Positions 7,854-17,121 are shown, counted from the first letter of the stretch. The stretch: 64,000 nucleotides of DNA from JAWLCA01 sp041687395 (GCA_041687395.1 JAWLCA010000008.1:1-64000), one strand, 5' to 3'. The notes: generated by a model not told the origin, from the sequence alone. Program-made: numbers and translations.

Positions 7854-9020
7854 ATGGCGAAACGCGACTTTTATGATGTGCTCGGCGTGGCCCGTGGCGC
7901 GTCGGCCGAAGAGATCAAGAAGGCCTACCGGACGAAGGCCAAGGCGCTGCATCCGGACCGCAATTCCGACAATCCTGATGCCGAGGCCCAGTTCAAGGAA
8001 GTGAACGAAGCCTATGACGCGCTGAAGGACCCGGAGCGCAAGGCTGCCTATGACCGGTTCGGCCATGCTGCCTTTGAGGGCGGCATGGGCAACGGGCGTG
8101 CGGGCGCGCGAGCCGGCGGTTTCGGCGGTGCCGGGCAGGGCGATTTCGCCTCTGCCTTTTCGGACGTGTTCGAGGATCTGTTCGGCGACTTCATGGGCGG
8201 GCGCGGCGGCGCGGGCGGCGGGCGCAATCGTGCCGCGCGCGGGTCGGACCTTCGCTACAACATGCGCGTCACCTTGGAAGAAGCGTTCAAAGGTATCCAG
8301 AAGACCGTGACCATCCCGACCTCGGTCGCCTGCGAAGCCTGCAAGGGCACCGGGGCTGAGGGCGGCGCAGAGCCGGTGACCTGCCCGACCTGCTCGGGCA
8401 TGGGCAAGGTCCGCGCGCAGCAGGGCTTCTTCACCGTGGAGCGGACCTGCCCGACCTGCGGCGGACTGGGGCAGATCATCAAGAACCCCTGTAAGTCCTG
8501 CGCGGGCGCGGGCCGGGTGCAGAAGGACCGCTCGCTGTCGGTCAACATTCCGGCAGGGGTGGAAACCGGTACGCGCATCCGCCTGTCGGGTGAGGGCGAG
8601 GCCGGGCTGCGCGGCGGACCGGCGGGGGATTTGTATATCTTCATCGAGGTCAAGGAGCACCCGATCTTCCAGCGCGACGGTGTGAACCTGCATTGCCGGG
8701 TGCCGGTCAGCATCGCCACGGCGGCGCTGGGTGGCGAGATCGACGTGCCGAACATCGATGGCGGGCGCGCGCGGGTTAAGGTGCCGGCGGGGGCGCAGTC
8801 GGGCAAGCAGATGCGGCTGCGGGGCAAGGGGATGCCGGCCTTGCGCGGCGGCGGTGTGGGCGACATGGTGATCGAACTGGCGGTCGAGACGCCGGTGAAT
8901 CTGACAAGCCGGCAGAAGGAGCTGCTGCGCGAGTTCGAGAAGCTGAGCGAGAACAACAATCCCGAGGGGTCGAGCTTTTTCAGCAAGGTGAAGAGCTTCT
9001 GGGACGGGATGAAGGGCTGA
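7854..9020 (+). CDS. dnaJ: Co-chaperone DnaJ (Hsp40)
   Basis: 388 aa, type I DnaJ. The J domain is at about 1-70 with the HPD motif (ALHPDRN). A Gly-rich linker follows at about 75-125 and four CxxCxGxG zinc repeats (CEACKGTG, CPTCSGMG, CPTCGGLG, CKSCAGAG) at about 155-225. C-terminal substrate domains follow. It stimulates DnaK ATPase and delivers clients. It is 68 bp behind dnaK on the same strand, with a GGAAAGGA ribosome site. All key motifs are intact. Confidence 0.97.
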   Translation: MAKRDFYDVLGVARGASAEEIKKAYRTKAKALHPDRNSDNPDAEAQFKEVNEAYDALKDPERKAAYDRFGHAAFEGGMGNGRAGARAGGFGGAGQGDFASAFSDVFEDLFGDFMGGRGGAGGGRNRAARGSDLRYNMRVTLEEAFKGIQKTVTIPTSVACEACKGTGAEGGAEPVTCPTCSGMGKVRAQQGFFTVERTCPTCGGLGQIIKNPCKSCAGAGRVQKDRSLSVNIPAGVETGTRIRLSGEGEAGLRGGPAGDLYIFIEVKEHPIFQRDGVNLHCRVPVSIATAALGGEIDVPNIDGGRARVKVPAGAQSGKQMRLRGKGMPALRGGGVGDMVIELAVETPVNLTSRQKELLREFEKLSENNNPEGSSFFSKVKSFWDGMKG

Positions 9021-9030
9021 AAATCGGCTT

Positions 9031-9115
9031 TGCTCACGCGTGAGCAGAATCACAACTGACTGATATGAAACGAAAAGCCATTTTTTGTTAACCGTGACGT
9101 AACCCTTTCGGGCGC
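9031..9115 (+). repeat. Composite repeat element, copy A
   Basis: Starts with the perfect 16-bp palindrome TGCTCACGCGTGAGCA (9031-9046). A 40-nt A/T-rich spacer follows, then GTTAACCGTGACGTAACC (9087-9104; TTAA-N7-GTAA) and TTTCGGGC. A second copy with the same architecture and exactly the same spacing is at 21362-21445. It fills most of the dnaJ-cysQ gap. The TTAA-N7-GTAA box is one mismatch from a CtrA-type TTAA-N7-TTAA site. Function unknown. Confidence 0.6.
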
Positions 9116-9138
9116 ACGTTCACGGCGGGGGGGCGGCA

Positions 9139-9945
9139 ATGACTGGCGGCGTGGACCACGAGAGATTGCAGCAGATCTGCCGCCGTCTGGCGCTTGAGGC
9201 CGGTGCCAGGATCATGGAGATCTACGGTGCCGAAGACTTTGAAGTGCGCACCAAGGCCGACGCCAGCCCCGTGACCGAAGCGGACGAGGCCGCAGATGCG
9301 CTGATATCGGCCGGTCTGCGCGCCGCCTTTCCCGACATCCCGCTGATCACCGAGGAGCAGGCCGCGAGCCATGCCCAGCGGGCCGAGACCTTCCTGATCG
9401 TCGATCCGCTGGATGGCACCAAGGAATTCGTGCAGCGGCGCGGCGATTTCACCGTCAACATCGCCTATGTGGAAAACGGCGTGCCGATCCGGGGCGTGGT
9501 CTATGCGCCCGCCAAGGGGCGGCTGTTCTACACCCGCGCCGACGGCCGGTCGGTCGAGGAGACGGGCGCGCTGGACCCGGAGACGCCCGGTGCGACGCGG
9601 GAACTGGCGGTCGCCAAACCCGACAATGCCGCGCTGATGGTGGTGGCGTCGAAATCGCACCGGGACGCCGCGACCGACGACTACATCGCGCGCTACCGCG
9701 TGCGCGACATGACCAGCGCGGGGTCGTCGCTGAAATTCTGCCTGGTGGCCTGTGGCGAGGCCGATCTTTACCCGCGCGTCGGGCGGACGATGGAATGGGA
9801 CACGGCGGCGGGCGACGCGGTGCTGCGCGGCGCCGGCGGGCGCGTGGTGCGAATGGACGACCACACGCCGCTGGCCTATGGCAAGCCGCGCTATGAAAAC
9901 CCGTTCTTCATCGCCTATGCGCCGGGGGTGGAGTTGGTGGAATGA
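9139..9945 (+). CDS. cysQ: 3'(2'),5'-bisphosphate nucleotidase CysQ
   Basis: 268-aa inositol-monophosphatase-fold enzyme that hydrolyses PAP/PAPS to AMP/APS, removing the by-product of sulfate assimilation. Metal-site motifs: PVTEADEAADALI, ITEEQ, the signature DPLDGTKEFVQRRGDF, and WDTAAGDAVLRGAGG near the C-terminus. Length is normal. ATGA overlap (9942-9945) couples it to kdsB. A run of seven G residues lies about 10 bp before the ATG. The IMPase family is certain; CysQ is favoured by the DGTKEF motif. Confidence 0.9.
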   Translation: MTGGVDHERLQQICRRLALEAGARIMEIYGAEDFEVRTKADASPVTEADEAADALISAGLRAAFPDIPLITEEQAASHAQRAETFLIVDPLDGTKEFVQRRGDFTVNIAYVENGVPIRGVVYAPAKGRLFYTRADGRSVEETGALDPETPGATRELAVAKPDNAALMVVASKSHRDAATDDYIARYRVRDMTSAGSSLKFCLVACGEADLYPRVGRTMEWDTAAGDAVLRGAGGRVVRMDDHTPLAYGKPRYENPFFIAYAPGVELVE

Positions 9946-10742
9946 GCGTTCTTCTGGTCATTCCCGCCCGCTACCCTTCGGTCCGGTTTCCCGGCAAGCC
10001 GCTGGTGGAACTGCGCGGGGCCACGGGCGAGGCGAAAAGCCTGATCCGCCGGTCGTGGGAGGCTGCCTGCGAGGTCTCGGGCGTGGACCGCGTGGTGGTG
10101 GCGACAGATGACGACCGCATCCGCACGGCGGCCGAAGCCTTCGGGGCCGAGGTGGTGATGACATCGGATCGCTGCCGCAACGGCACCGAGCGCTGCGCCG
10201 AGGCCGCCGTGACGCTGGGCGGTGGCTGGGACGCGGTGGTCAACCTGCAGGGCGACGCGCCGCTGACGCCGGCCTGGTTCGTCGAGCCGCTGATCGCGGC
10301 GCTGGCCGCCGATCCGGGCGCGGATATGGCAACGCCGGTGCTGCGCTGCGACGGCCGGGCGCTGGCCGGGTTTCAGGAAGATCGCCGCGCCGGGCGCGTC
10401 GGCGGAACGACCGCCGTCTTCGATGCCGCCGGTCGCGCACTCTATTTCTCCAAGGAAGTGATCCCCTACACGAACGAGGCCTTTGCCCCCGATGCGCCGA
10501 CGCCGGTGTTTCATCACGTCGGCGTCTATGCCTATCGGCCCGACGCGCTGGCGGACTATGCAGGCTGGCCGCAGGGAGAACTGGAGCGGCTGGAGGGCCT
10601 GGAGCAGTTGCGATTCCTTGAACAGGGCCGCACGATTGCCTGCGTTCAGGTCGAGGCACGCGGGCGGCCCTTCTGGGAGGTGAACAACCCCGAGGACGTG
10701 CCGCGGGTCGAGGCGATGCTGGCGGATCTGGGTGCGCCGTAG
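9942..10742 (+). CDS. kdsB: 3-deoxy-manno-octulosonate cytidylyltransferase KdsB
   Basis: 266-aa CMP-Kdo synthetase activating Kdo for lipid A-core assembly. The N-terminal VIPARYPSVRFPGKPLVEL is the family nucleotide loop. NLQGDAPL carries the metal-binding Asp, and the C-terminal WEVNNPEDVPRVEAML fits. Its product is the donor for the WaaA-type transferases at 2425-5041, and its Kdo precursor pathway includes KdsD at 16153. It is coupled to cysQ by a 4-bp overlap, a pairing with no obvious metabolic logic. Confidence 0.93.
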   Translation: MSVLLVIPARYPSVRFPGKPLVELRGATGEAKSLIRRSWEAACEVSGVDRVVVATDDDRIRTAAEAFGAEVVMTSDRCRNGTERCAEAAVTLGGGWDAVVNLQGDAPLTPAWFVEPLIAALAADPGADMATPVLRCDGRALAGFQEDRRAGRVGGTTAVFDAAGRALYFSKEVIPYTNEAFAPDAPTPVFHHVGVYAYRPDALADYAGWPQGELERLEGLEQLRFLEQGRTIACVQVEARGRPFWEVNNPEDVPRVEAMLADLGAP

Positions 10743-10871
10743 GCAGCCTTTCGCGCGCGGGGCTTGCCAGTGCCGGGGGCGGCGCGGCATAGTCGCCGCG
10801 TATACCGCCGTGTAACATTACCGCGCTAGCGTGCGGGCGGGTAAGTGATTGGTAAAGGGACAGAGTGGGCG

Positions 10872-11765
10872 ATGGAACGCAAGGTTACAAAGGCAGTCTT
10901 TCCGGTTGCAGGTCTGGGGACGCGATTCCTGCCCGCCACGAAGTCGATCCCGAAAGAGATCATGACACTGGTCGACCGGCCGCTGATTCAATACGCGATC
11001 GACGAGGCGCGGGCGGCGGGCATCACCGAATTCATCTTCGTCACCTCGCGCGGGAAGTCCGCGCTGGAGGATTACTTCGACCACGCGCCGGAGCTGGAAG
11101 CCTCGCTTGAACGGTCGGGCAAGGACGAGTTGCTGAAGGTGCTGAAGAATACCTACATGGACAGCGGCGCGATTGCCTATATCCGGCAGCACAGGCCGAT
11201 GGGGCTGGGGCACGCGGTCTGGTGCGCCAGCCGTCTGATCGGCGACGAGCCGTTTGCCGTGATCCTGCCTGACGACGTGATCGCGGCGGAAATCCCCTGT
11301 CTGCAGCAGATGGTCGAGGCGCATGCCGAATGCGGCGGCAATGTCGTTGCGGCGATGGAAGTGCCGCCGTCCAAGGCCAGCGCCTATGGCGTGCTGGACG
11401 TGGAGCGCGACATGGGCGCGCTGGTATCGGTGCGCGGCATGGTGGAAAAGCCCGCGCCGGGGACCGCGCCGTCGAACCTGGCGGTGATCGGCCGCTACAT
11501 CCTGACGCCCCAGGTGCTGGAGAACCTGAGCCAGGCCAATACCGGCGCCGGTGGCGAGATCCAGCTGACCGACGCCATCGCGAAAGAGATCGAGAAGGGC
11601 GCGCCGGTGCATGGCTTCCGGTTCCGCGGCCAGCGGTTCGACTGCGGATCGAAGGCCGGTTTCCTGCAGGCGACCGTCGCCTTCGGTCTGGCCCGCGAGG
11701 AGCTTCACGACGAGCTGGCCGCCTATCTGAACGACCTTCTGACGACCCGGAAAGCGGCAGAGTGA
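10872..11765 (+). CDS. galU: UTP-glucose-1-phosphate uridylyltransferase GalU
   Basis: 297-aa enzyme making UDP-glucose for exopolysaccharide and LPS sugars. The signature KAVFPVAGLGTRFLPATKSI is at residues about 5-24, followed by PKEIM, the acceptor loop DRPLIQYAIDEA and VVEKP-like MVEKPAPG. The ATG at 10872 is preferred over the GTG at 10845 because homologues begin with a short M-x-R-K-V-x-K-A-V-F leader. It is 129 bp from kdsB and so may have its own promoter. Confidence 0.94.
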   Translation: MERKVTKAVFPVAGLGTRFLPATKSIPKEIMTLVDRPLIQYAIDEARAAGITEFIFVTSRGKSALEDYFDHAPELEASLERSGKDELLKVLKNTYMDSGAIAYIRQHRPMGLGHAVWCASRLIGDEPFAVILPDDVIAAEIPCLQQMVEAHAECGGNVVAAMEVPPSKASAYGVLDVERDMGALVSVRGMVEKPAPGTAPSNLAVIGRYILTPQVLENLSQANTGAGGEIQLTDAIAKEIEKGAPVHGFRFRGQRFDCGSKAGFLQATVAFGLAREELHDELAAYLNDLLTTRKAAE

Positions 11766-11813
11766 CCTGACCGCGCGGCCGCGCCGGCGTGGCTGGCCGC
11801 CGCCCCGGTCAGG
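11766..11813. terminator. GC-rich inverted repeat between convergent galU and ptsN
   Basis: CCTGACCG (11766-11773) pairs with CGGTCAGG (11806-11813). An inner CGCGGCC/GGCCGC pairing extends the stem. It lies between the galU stop and the ptsN stop and overlaps the last ptsN codons. There is no U-run on either side. It could work as a bidirectional terminator, but this is only structural evidence. Confidence 0.4.
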
Positions 11814-12273
11814 CCGCCCGCGTGGCGCGGGATTCGGTCAGGATCGCGTGGAGCGTCGCGGGGTCGTCATTGGCCCGCAGTTTGGCGCAGGTCGCCGCAT
11901 CGCGCATTGACCGCGACACCGCCGCCAGCGCTTTCAGATGCTCCACCCCGGAATCGCGCGGCGCGAACAACGCGAAGACCAGATCGACGGGCTGACGGTC
12001 CACCGCGTCGAAGTCGATCGGGCGTTCCAGCCGCAGGAAGACGCCGACCACCCGGTCCAGCCCGGACAACCGGGCATGGGGCAGCGCCACCCCGTGACCG
12101 ACGCCCGTCGGCCCCAGCGTCTCACGCTCCTGCAGCGCGTCCAGTGCGCTGGCGGCGTCAATGCCGTAGACCGAGGCGCCAATTTCGGCCAGTTCCTGAA
12201 GCAGCCGCTTCTTGCTGGTAAGGTTACCGGCAACGCGTACCGCAGCGGGTTTCAGCAGGGTTGAAAGTTCCAT
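11809..12273 (-). CDS. ptsN: Nitrogen-regulatory PTS protein EIIA-Ntr (PtsN)
   Basis: 154-aa EIIA domain of the nitrogen PTS. The phosphorylatable His66 is in GVGHGVALPHARL. It receives phosphate from NPr and regulates potassium, nitrogen and envelope processes. It is last of the run rnd-kdsD-lptC-lptA-lptB-rpoN-hpf-ptsN, the classical rpoN neighbourhood, and 36 bp behind hpf. Length is normal and there is no transport domain. Confidence 0.93.
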   Translation of the reverse strand: MELSTLLKPAAVRVAGNLTSKKRLLQELAEIGASVYGIDAASALDALQERETLGPTGVGHGVALPHARLSGLDRVVGVFLRLERPIDFDAVDRQPVDLVFALFAPRDSGVEHLKALAAVSRSMRDAATCAKLRANDDPATLHAILTESRATRAA

Positions 12274-12309
12274 GAGGCTCCATCCGCCGCAGGCGCCGCG
12301 GCGCCGGGG

Positions 12310-12885
12310 CTATCTGGTGTTGCGCGGGTCGATCCAGCCGACATTCCCGTCTTCGCGGCGGTAGACGACGTTCACCCCGCCATGTTTTTCATTGCGAAAG
12401 ACCTGAAGCGGTGCCCCTGACAGCTCCATCTGCATGACCGCTTCCCCGACAGAGACGGTGGGCACCTGTGTCTCCATCTCGGCGATGATCATCGGTTGGA
12501 GCGTTTCGGGTTCCGACTCTTCCGATCCCTCGCTTGCGGCGAGGATATACGAGGGCGCGCCAGAGAATTCAACCGGCTCCGAACGGTCGCGATGGTGATC
12601 CTTCAACCTGCGCTTGTAGCGGCGCAGCTGCTTTTCCATCTTCTCGCGACATGCCTCGAACGCGGCGTAGACCTCGGTCGCGCTGCCCTTGGCCTGGGCG
12701 GTCAGGCCGGTCGACAGGTGCACCGTCGCCTCGCAGACGTATTCGTGCCCGTTGCGCGAAAAGACGACGACGGCCTCGGTCGGGCGCTGCGAATACTTCT
12801 GCACCGTCTCGCCCAGTTCGGTGGTCACATGGGTCTGAAGCGCATCGCCGACGTCAATCTGTTTTCCGCTTATCTGATAGCGCAT
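12310..12885 (-). CDS. hpf: Ribosome hibernation promoting factor, long form
   Basis: 191 aa. N-terminal S30AE domain (about 1-100; begins MRYQISGKQIDVGDALQTHV), a charged linker (CREKMEKQLRRYKRRLKDH) and a C-terminal dimerisation domain (about 130-191) with AEMETQVPTVSVGEAVMQM. The long form dimerises 70S ribosomes into inactive 100S particles in stationary phase or stress. A strong AAGGAG site lies before the ATG at 12885. It is downstream of rpoN, as in many proteobacteria. Confidence 0.93.
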   Translation of the reverse strand: MRYQISGKQIDVGDALQTHVTTELGETVQKYSQRPTEAVVVFSRNGHEYVCEATVHLSTGLTAQAKGSATEVYAAFEACREKMEKQLRRYKRRLKDHHRDRSEPVEFSGAPSYILAASEGSEESEPETLQPMIIAEMETQVPTVSVGEAVMQMELSGAPLQVFRNEKHGGVNVVYRREDGNVGWIDPRNTR

Positions 12886-12957
12886 GATGGCTCCTTGTCA
12901 TGTACTGTCGCCGGGAAGACGCTGCATGACGGCCCCCGCGGCCTGGCGATGGTGGTC

Positions 12958-14253
12958 TCATCCCCGTTGGCTGCCGAGGTATCCCGGCCGCGTCTTCAAG
13001 GGGCGGCGGCGACGTGCGGCAGAGGAGGGTATGTGCAGGCATCCCCTGTATTTGGCGACAGTTCGCCGGGCGATGTCAATTCCCTCGATCCGAAGGCGAT
13101 GCGAAATCTCTGCGTCCGACAACGGCGCGGTGGGGTCTTCGGCCGCCACCATGTGGGCGATCCGGTGCTGCACCGCGAGTGCTGCGATGCTGCCGCCCTC
13201 GGTATCGGTCAGGGCCGAGGAGAAGACCGACGCCAGCGGGCTGAGGCGGCTGCCCAGGGCGAACCCCTTGCCCGCGACGGCACGTCCCACTGTGGACGGA
13301 TGCAACCCGAGGTCGGCCGCCAGCGCCGCCCGCGTCACCGGACGCAGATGGGCGGGGCCTTCTGCCAGAAAGCGGTGCTGGTTTCGCGCGACCCAGTCGC
13401 CGATCCGCAGCAGGGTCTGTCCGCGAAAGGTCAACGCGCGGATCAGCGCCTCGGCCCGGGTCCGCCGATCGATCACGAAGCGGTCGGCGCCGGCGCGGGC
13501 CAGCAGCTCGCGGTCGATCTGCACCTCGGGCGTGGCGTACCGGCCAAGGCGCACGGAAAACGTGCCCTCTCCGGTCGCCTCGAACACCAGGTCCGGCATC
13601 AAGGGTGCAGCCTCGTGCCCCGGCGCCTCGATCACCGGGCGGGGCGAGACCTCGCGCAAGTGCCCGGCAAGGCGGCGCACCTCGGGCTCTGGGCGGTCAA
13701 GCGCGCCGGCCAGTACCCGCCAGCGCCCGGCGGCGAAATCGTCCAGCCGCGCCACCATCGCCTCTGCCAGCCCGCGACCCACCCCCCGCTCGATCAGCTG
13801 CAGGGCGATGCATTCGGCCAGATCGCGCGCGCCGACACCGGTGGGCTCGCAGGCGTGCAGGGCGCGCAGCCCAGCTTCCATCAGGGTCTCGGGTACACCT
13901 AGTTCGGCCGCGATCTCGGCCAGCGTGCCGTCCAGATAGCCGTCTTCGCGCACCTCGCCTGCAAGGTAGAGCGCGGCCTGACGTTCGGCCTCGGGCAGGT
14001 GCATCAGCACGATCTGCCCGCGCAGGTTCTCCATCAGCGACGGGCGTGCGGCGACGGTATCCAGGGCCACATCGAAATCCGACCGCGCCGAAGCGGCCGG
14101 GCGCTGCACGATCAGGAACGGGTTGTCCTCGGCCTCGCGCTCGATCATCTCGGCGAGTTCCAGCGCGGGAAGGCGCAGCAGCGTCAGCGCGGTGCGCAGG
14201 TCGGGGGTCAGCGCCAGCCGCGTGGTCTGGCGCAGGCGCAGACCCGGTTTCAT
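12958..14253 (-). CDS. rpoN: RNA polymerase sigma-54 factor RpoN
   Basis: 431 aa. The N-terminal activator-interacting region is Gln/Leu-rich (LRLRQTTRLALTPDLRTALTLL). The core-binding and HTH regions are mid-protein (LHPSTVGRAVAGKG). The RpoN box ARRTVAKYR is at about residue 395, followed by the usual IPSSAARR. It directs nitrogen- and stress-related sigma-54 promoters with enhancer-binding ATPases. Slightly shorter than the enterobacterial protein. It is 23 bp behind lptB; the gap to hpf is 72 bp. Confidence 0.93.
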   Translation of the reverse strand: MKPGLRLRQTTRLALTPDLRTALTLLRLPALELAEMIEREAEDNPFLIVQRPAASARSDFDVALDTVAARPSLMENLRGQIVLMHLPEAERQAALYLAGEVREDGYLDGTLAEIAAELGVPETLMEAGLRALHACEPTGVGARDLAECIALQLIERGVGRGLAEAMVARLDDFAAGRWRVLAGALDRPEPEVRRLAGHLREVSPRPVIEAPGHEAAPLMPDLVFEATGEGTFSVRLGRYATPEVQIDRELLARAGADRFVIDRRTRAEALIRALTFRGQTLLRIGDWVARNQHRFLAEGPAHLRPVTRAALAADLGLHPSTVGRAVAGKGFALGSRLSPLASVFSSALTDTEGGSIAALAVQHRIAHMVAAEDPTAPLSDAEISHRLRIEGIDIARRTVAKYRGCLHIPSSAARRRRPLKTRPGYLGSQRG

Positions 14254-14276
14254 GCCCCCGTTCTCAAGCCGGTGCC

Positions 14277-15038
14277 CTAGTAGATGCGGAAGCTCTGGCC
14301 AAGATAGACCCGGCGGACATTCTCATCGCGCACCACCTCCTCGGTCGTACCGCTCATCAGTACCTGCCCGTCGTGCAGGATATAGGCGCGGTCCACGATC
14401 TCCAGCGTTTCGCGCACGTTGTGATCGGTGATCAGCACGCCGATGCCGCGCCGCTTCAGGTCGCCCACGAGGCCGCGGATGTCGTTGACGGCTATGGGAT
14501 CGACCCCGGCAAAGGGCTCGTCCAGCAGCAGGTATTTCGGGTTGGCCGCCAGACAGCGCGCGATCTCTACCCGGCGCCGTTCGCCGCCCGACAGCGACAG
14601 GGCCGGCGCGCCGCGCAAATGCGTGATCGAGAACTCGCCCAGCAGCTCTTCCAGCCGCTCGCGGCGCTTGTGGCCGTCGGATTCGACGATTTCCAGAACG
14701 GCCAGGATGTTGTCCTCGACCGAGAGGCCGCGGAAGATCGACACTTCCTGAGGCAGGTAGCCGATGCCCAGGCGCGCGCGACGATACATCGGCAGGCCGG
14801 TGACGTCGCGGCCATCCACAATGACCTGCCCGCCCTCGGGCGTAACGAGGCCCGCGATGCAGTAGAAGCAGGTCGTTTTGCCCGAGCCGTTGGGGCCAAG
14901 GAGCGCCACCACCTCGCCCCGGCCGAGGTCGAGGCTGACATCGCGGATCACCAGCCGCTTCTTGTAGCTCTTGCGCAGGCCGATGACCCGCAGGCCGACG
15001 CCGCCGCCGGTGACCGACAGGTCGGGGGGCGGTGTCAT
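14277..15038 (-). CDS. lptB: LPS export ABC transporter ATP-binding protein LptB
   Basis: 253-aa cytoplasmic ATPase that powers LPS extraction by LptFGC. Walker A ALLGPNGSGKTTCFY, ABC signature LSGGERRRVEIARCL, Walker B YLLLDEPFAGVDP and switch His in ITDHNVRETL are all present. ATGA overlap with lptA (15035-15038). LptF and LptG are not in the window. Confidence 0.95.
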   Translation of the reverse strand: MTPPPDLSVTGGGVGLRVIGLRKSYKKRLVIRDVSLDLGRGEVVALLGPNGSGKTTCFYCIAGLVTPEGGQVIVDGRDVTGLPMYRRARLGIGYLPQEVSIFRGLSVEDNILAVLEIVESDGHKRRERLEELLGEFSITHLRGAPALSLSGGERRRVEIARCLAANPKYLLLDEPFAGVDPIAVNDIRGLVGDLKRRGIGVLITDHNVRETLEIVDRAYILHDGQVLMSGTTEEVVRDENVRRVYLGQSFRIY

Positions 15039-15535
15039 TGCCGGCCGTCGGGGTTCAGGATCGTCCGCACGCGGCCTTCGACGACGGCGCTGCCGTTGTC
15101 GAGGTCGATGACCATCCGCTGGCCCGAGACCACGTTGGACCCTTGGGTCATCAACACGTCACCGGTCAGCACCACCTCGCCATCGTCGATGGTGTAGACG
15201 GCGTCCTGTGCCTCGACCGCTTCCTCGCCGCTGACGATCGTTACACCACCCGAGGCATGAAGCCGCGCGATGCGGCCCGGTGCCGTGTCGGTCGCCTCGG
15301 CATATTCCACCTCGACCTGTTCGGCCGACAACCGCATCTCGCCCTGCACGATCACCACGTTGCCCGTGAAGATCGCCGTGCCGTCAGCCTGATCGACGCG
15401 CAACTGATCGGCCGTCACCTCGACCGGCAAGGTGCTGTCGGCACGCACCGAGCCAAAGGCGACTTCAGTCCCCTGGGCGAAGGTCGGGCCGGCGGCGATC
15501 AGAAGGGCGAGGGAGAGGGCAAACAACGCGCGCAT
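15035..15535 (-). CDS. lptA: Periplasmic LPS bridge protein LptA
   Basis: 166 aa with a cleavable signal peptide (ALFALSLALLIAAGPTFAQ). The beta-jellyroll OstA-like domain shows the expected repeats (DGTAIFTGNVVIVQGEMRLSA; VLTGDVLMTQGSNVVSGQRM). It forms the periplasmic bridge between LptC and LptD. It lies 16 bp behind lptC and overlaps lptB by 4 bp. Confidence 0.92.
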   Translation of the reverse strand: MRALFALSLALLIAAGPTFAQGTEVAFGSVRADSTLPVEVTADQLRVDQADGTAIFTGNVVIVQGEMRLSAEQVEVEYAEATDTAPGRIARLHASGGVTIVSGEEAVEAQDAVYTIDDGEVVLTGDVLMTQGSNVVSGQRMVIDLDNGSAVVEGRVRTILNPDGRQ

Positions 15536-15551
15536 GACAATTCCTTGGAAC

Positions 15552-16148
15552 TCAGGGTTCGTATATCAGGTCGACGTCGCCATTGAAAACCAGAACGTGG
15601 TTGCCGTCATCCCCGACGGTCAGCTCCATCGTCGCGGCCGTGATCCGGCCCGGTGGGCCCACGGCCAGAACCGGGGCCGGGCTGCGCAGCCCCGTGCGAT
15701 CGAGTTGCGCCACCAGCTCCTCGCTCTGAATCTCGTAGCCGGTGGAGGTGTGGATCCGCACATCGCCGGTCAGGGTCATCAGGCCGGCGGCGCCGTCGAT
15801 GCGCGCGCTGTCGGCCTGCAGCTCGGTAAGGCTGCCGGTCGGAGTTTCCAGTTCCGCCACGATCTTCTCGGCGCGGACCTGGCTGCCGTCGCCCAGATCG
15901 GGCCAGGCCGTCTCGGCACGGAAATAGATCGAGTCGCCGTTTGCCGTCATGCCCGCATACACGGGCTGGGTGATCCGCGGGTCTTGCGCCAGGGCGACCA
16001 CATCAACGTCGGCATAGGGAATTGCGCGGTCGGGGTCGATGGTGCGCGCGACCAGGAAAAGGGTGGACAGCACAGCCAGTGCCGCGAGTGGGAACAGCAC
16101 CTTGAGCCAGCCGATCAGCGTCGAATAGCCGTCTGTCCACCGGGCCAT
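15552..16148 (-). CDS. lptC: LPS export protein LptC
   Basis: 198-aa bitopic inner-membrane protein with one N-terminal membrane helix (VLFPLAALAVLSTLFLVA) and a periplasmic OstA-like beta-jellyroll (LTLTGDVRIHTSTGYEI). It passes LPS from LptB2FG to LptA. The ATG at 16148, 4 bp after the kdsD stop, is preferred over an in-frame upstream codon at 16187 inside kdsD, because the chosen N-terminus MARWTDGYSTLIGW fits an inside-facing anchor. Confidence 0.88.
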   Translation of the reverse strand: MARWTDGYSTLIGWLKVLFPLAALAVLSTLFLVARTIDPDRAIPYADVDVVALAQDPRITQPVYAGMTANGDSIYFRAETAWPDLGDGSQVRAEKIVAELETPTGSLTELQADSARIDGAAGLMTLTGDVRIHTSTGYEIQSEELVAQLDRTGLRSPAPVLAVGPPGRITAATMELTVGDDGNHVLVFNGDVDLIYEP

Positions 16149-16152
16149 GGCG

Positions 16153-17121
16153 TCACGCGATCCCGGCCCGGAGACAGTCGTGCACATGGATCAGGCCCAG
16201 CGCGCGGCCGTCGCCATCGGGCGCCACGGCGAACAGGCAGGTGATCCGGCGGGCGTTCATCACCGAAAGCGCGGTTTCCGCCAGATCGTCAGGGCCGATG
16301 GTCTGCGGCGCGCGCGTCATCACCTGCGCCGCCGTCATCTCCAAGAGACCGGCCATGTGCCGGCGCAGGTCGCCATCGGTGATGATGCCGGTCAGCCGGC
16401 CACACGCATCGGTCACGCCGGTTACCCCGAATCCGCGCGCGCTGATCGCGAGAAGCGCGTCGCTCATCGGCGCATCCTCGGCCACCAGCGGCAGTTCGTC
16501 CGGCCCGTGCATCAGGTCGGCGACCTTGGACAGGCGGGCGCCAAGCTTGCCACCCGGGTGGAACTCTCGGAAGTTCTCGGGCGTGAAGCGTCGGTGTTCC
16601 ATCAGCGCGATCGCCAGCGCGTCGCCCAGCGCCAGCGTCATCGTGGTCGAGGTGGTGGGCACGACGCCGGTATCGCAGGCCTCGGCCGCCTGCGGCAGCA
16701 GCAGCGCCACGTCGGACTGGCGCAGCAGCGTGCTGTCCGCCCGGCTGGCCACCCCGATCAGCGGAATGCCGAACCGCCGCGTATGGGCCACGATATCGGC
16801 CAGTTCCGGCGTCTCGCCCGAGTTCGACAGCACCAGCACCACGTCGCCACGAGCGACCATGCCCAGATCGCCGTGGCTTGCCTCGGCGGGGTGGACGAAA
16901 TGCGCGGGCGTTCCGGTCGAGGCGAGCGTGGCCGCGATCTTGCGCCCGACATGCCCCGACTTGCCCATGCCCGACACGATCACCCTGCCGCGGGCCTGCA
17001 GGATCAGGTCGACGGCTGCGGCGAAAGTGTCTTCCAGCGCCTGCTCCAGCAGGGCAAGCGCCTCGGCCTCGCGCCGGATGACGCGGCGGGCGGTCGCGAG
17101 GAATGTGTCGGGCGCTGTCAT
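16153..17121 (-). CDS. kdsD: D-arabinose-5-phosphate isomerase KdsD (KpsF/GutQ family)
   Basis: 322 aa. N-terminal SIS sugar-isomerase domain (GRVIVSGMGKSGHVGRKIAA; HPAEASHGDLGMV) and a C-terminal CBS pair (from about residue 205; GVTGVTDACGRLTGIITDGD). It converts ribulose-5-P to arabinose-5-P, the first committed step of Kdo synthesis. It lies between rnd and lptC in the LPS operon and overlaps rnd by 1 bp. All domains are complete. Confidence 0.93.
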   Translation of the reverse strand: MTAPDTFLATARRVIRREAEALALLEQALEDTFAAAVDLILQARGRVIVSGMGKSGHVGRKIAATLASTGTPAHFVHPAEASHGDLGMVARGDVVLVLSNSGETPELADIVAHTRRFGIPLIGVASRADSTLLRQSDVALLLPQAAEACDTGVVPTTSTTMTLALGDALAIALMEHRRFTPENFREFHPGGKLGARLSKVADLMHGPDELPLVAEDAPMSDALLAISARGFGVTGVTDACGRLTGIITDGDLRRHMAGLLEMTAAQVMTRAPQTIGPDDLAETALSVMNARRITCLFAVAPDGDGRALGLIHVHDCLRAGIA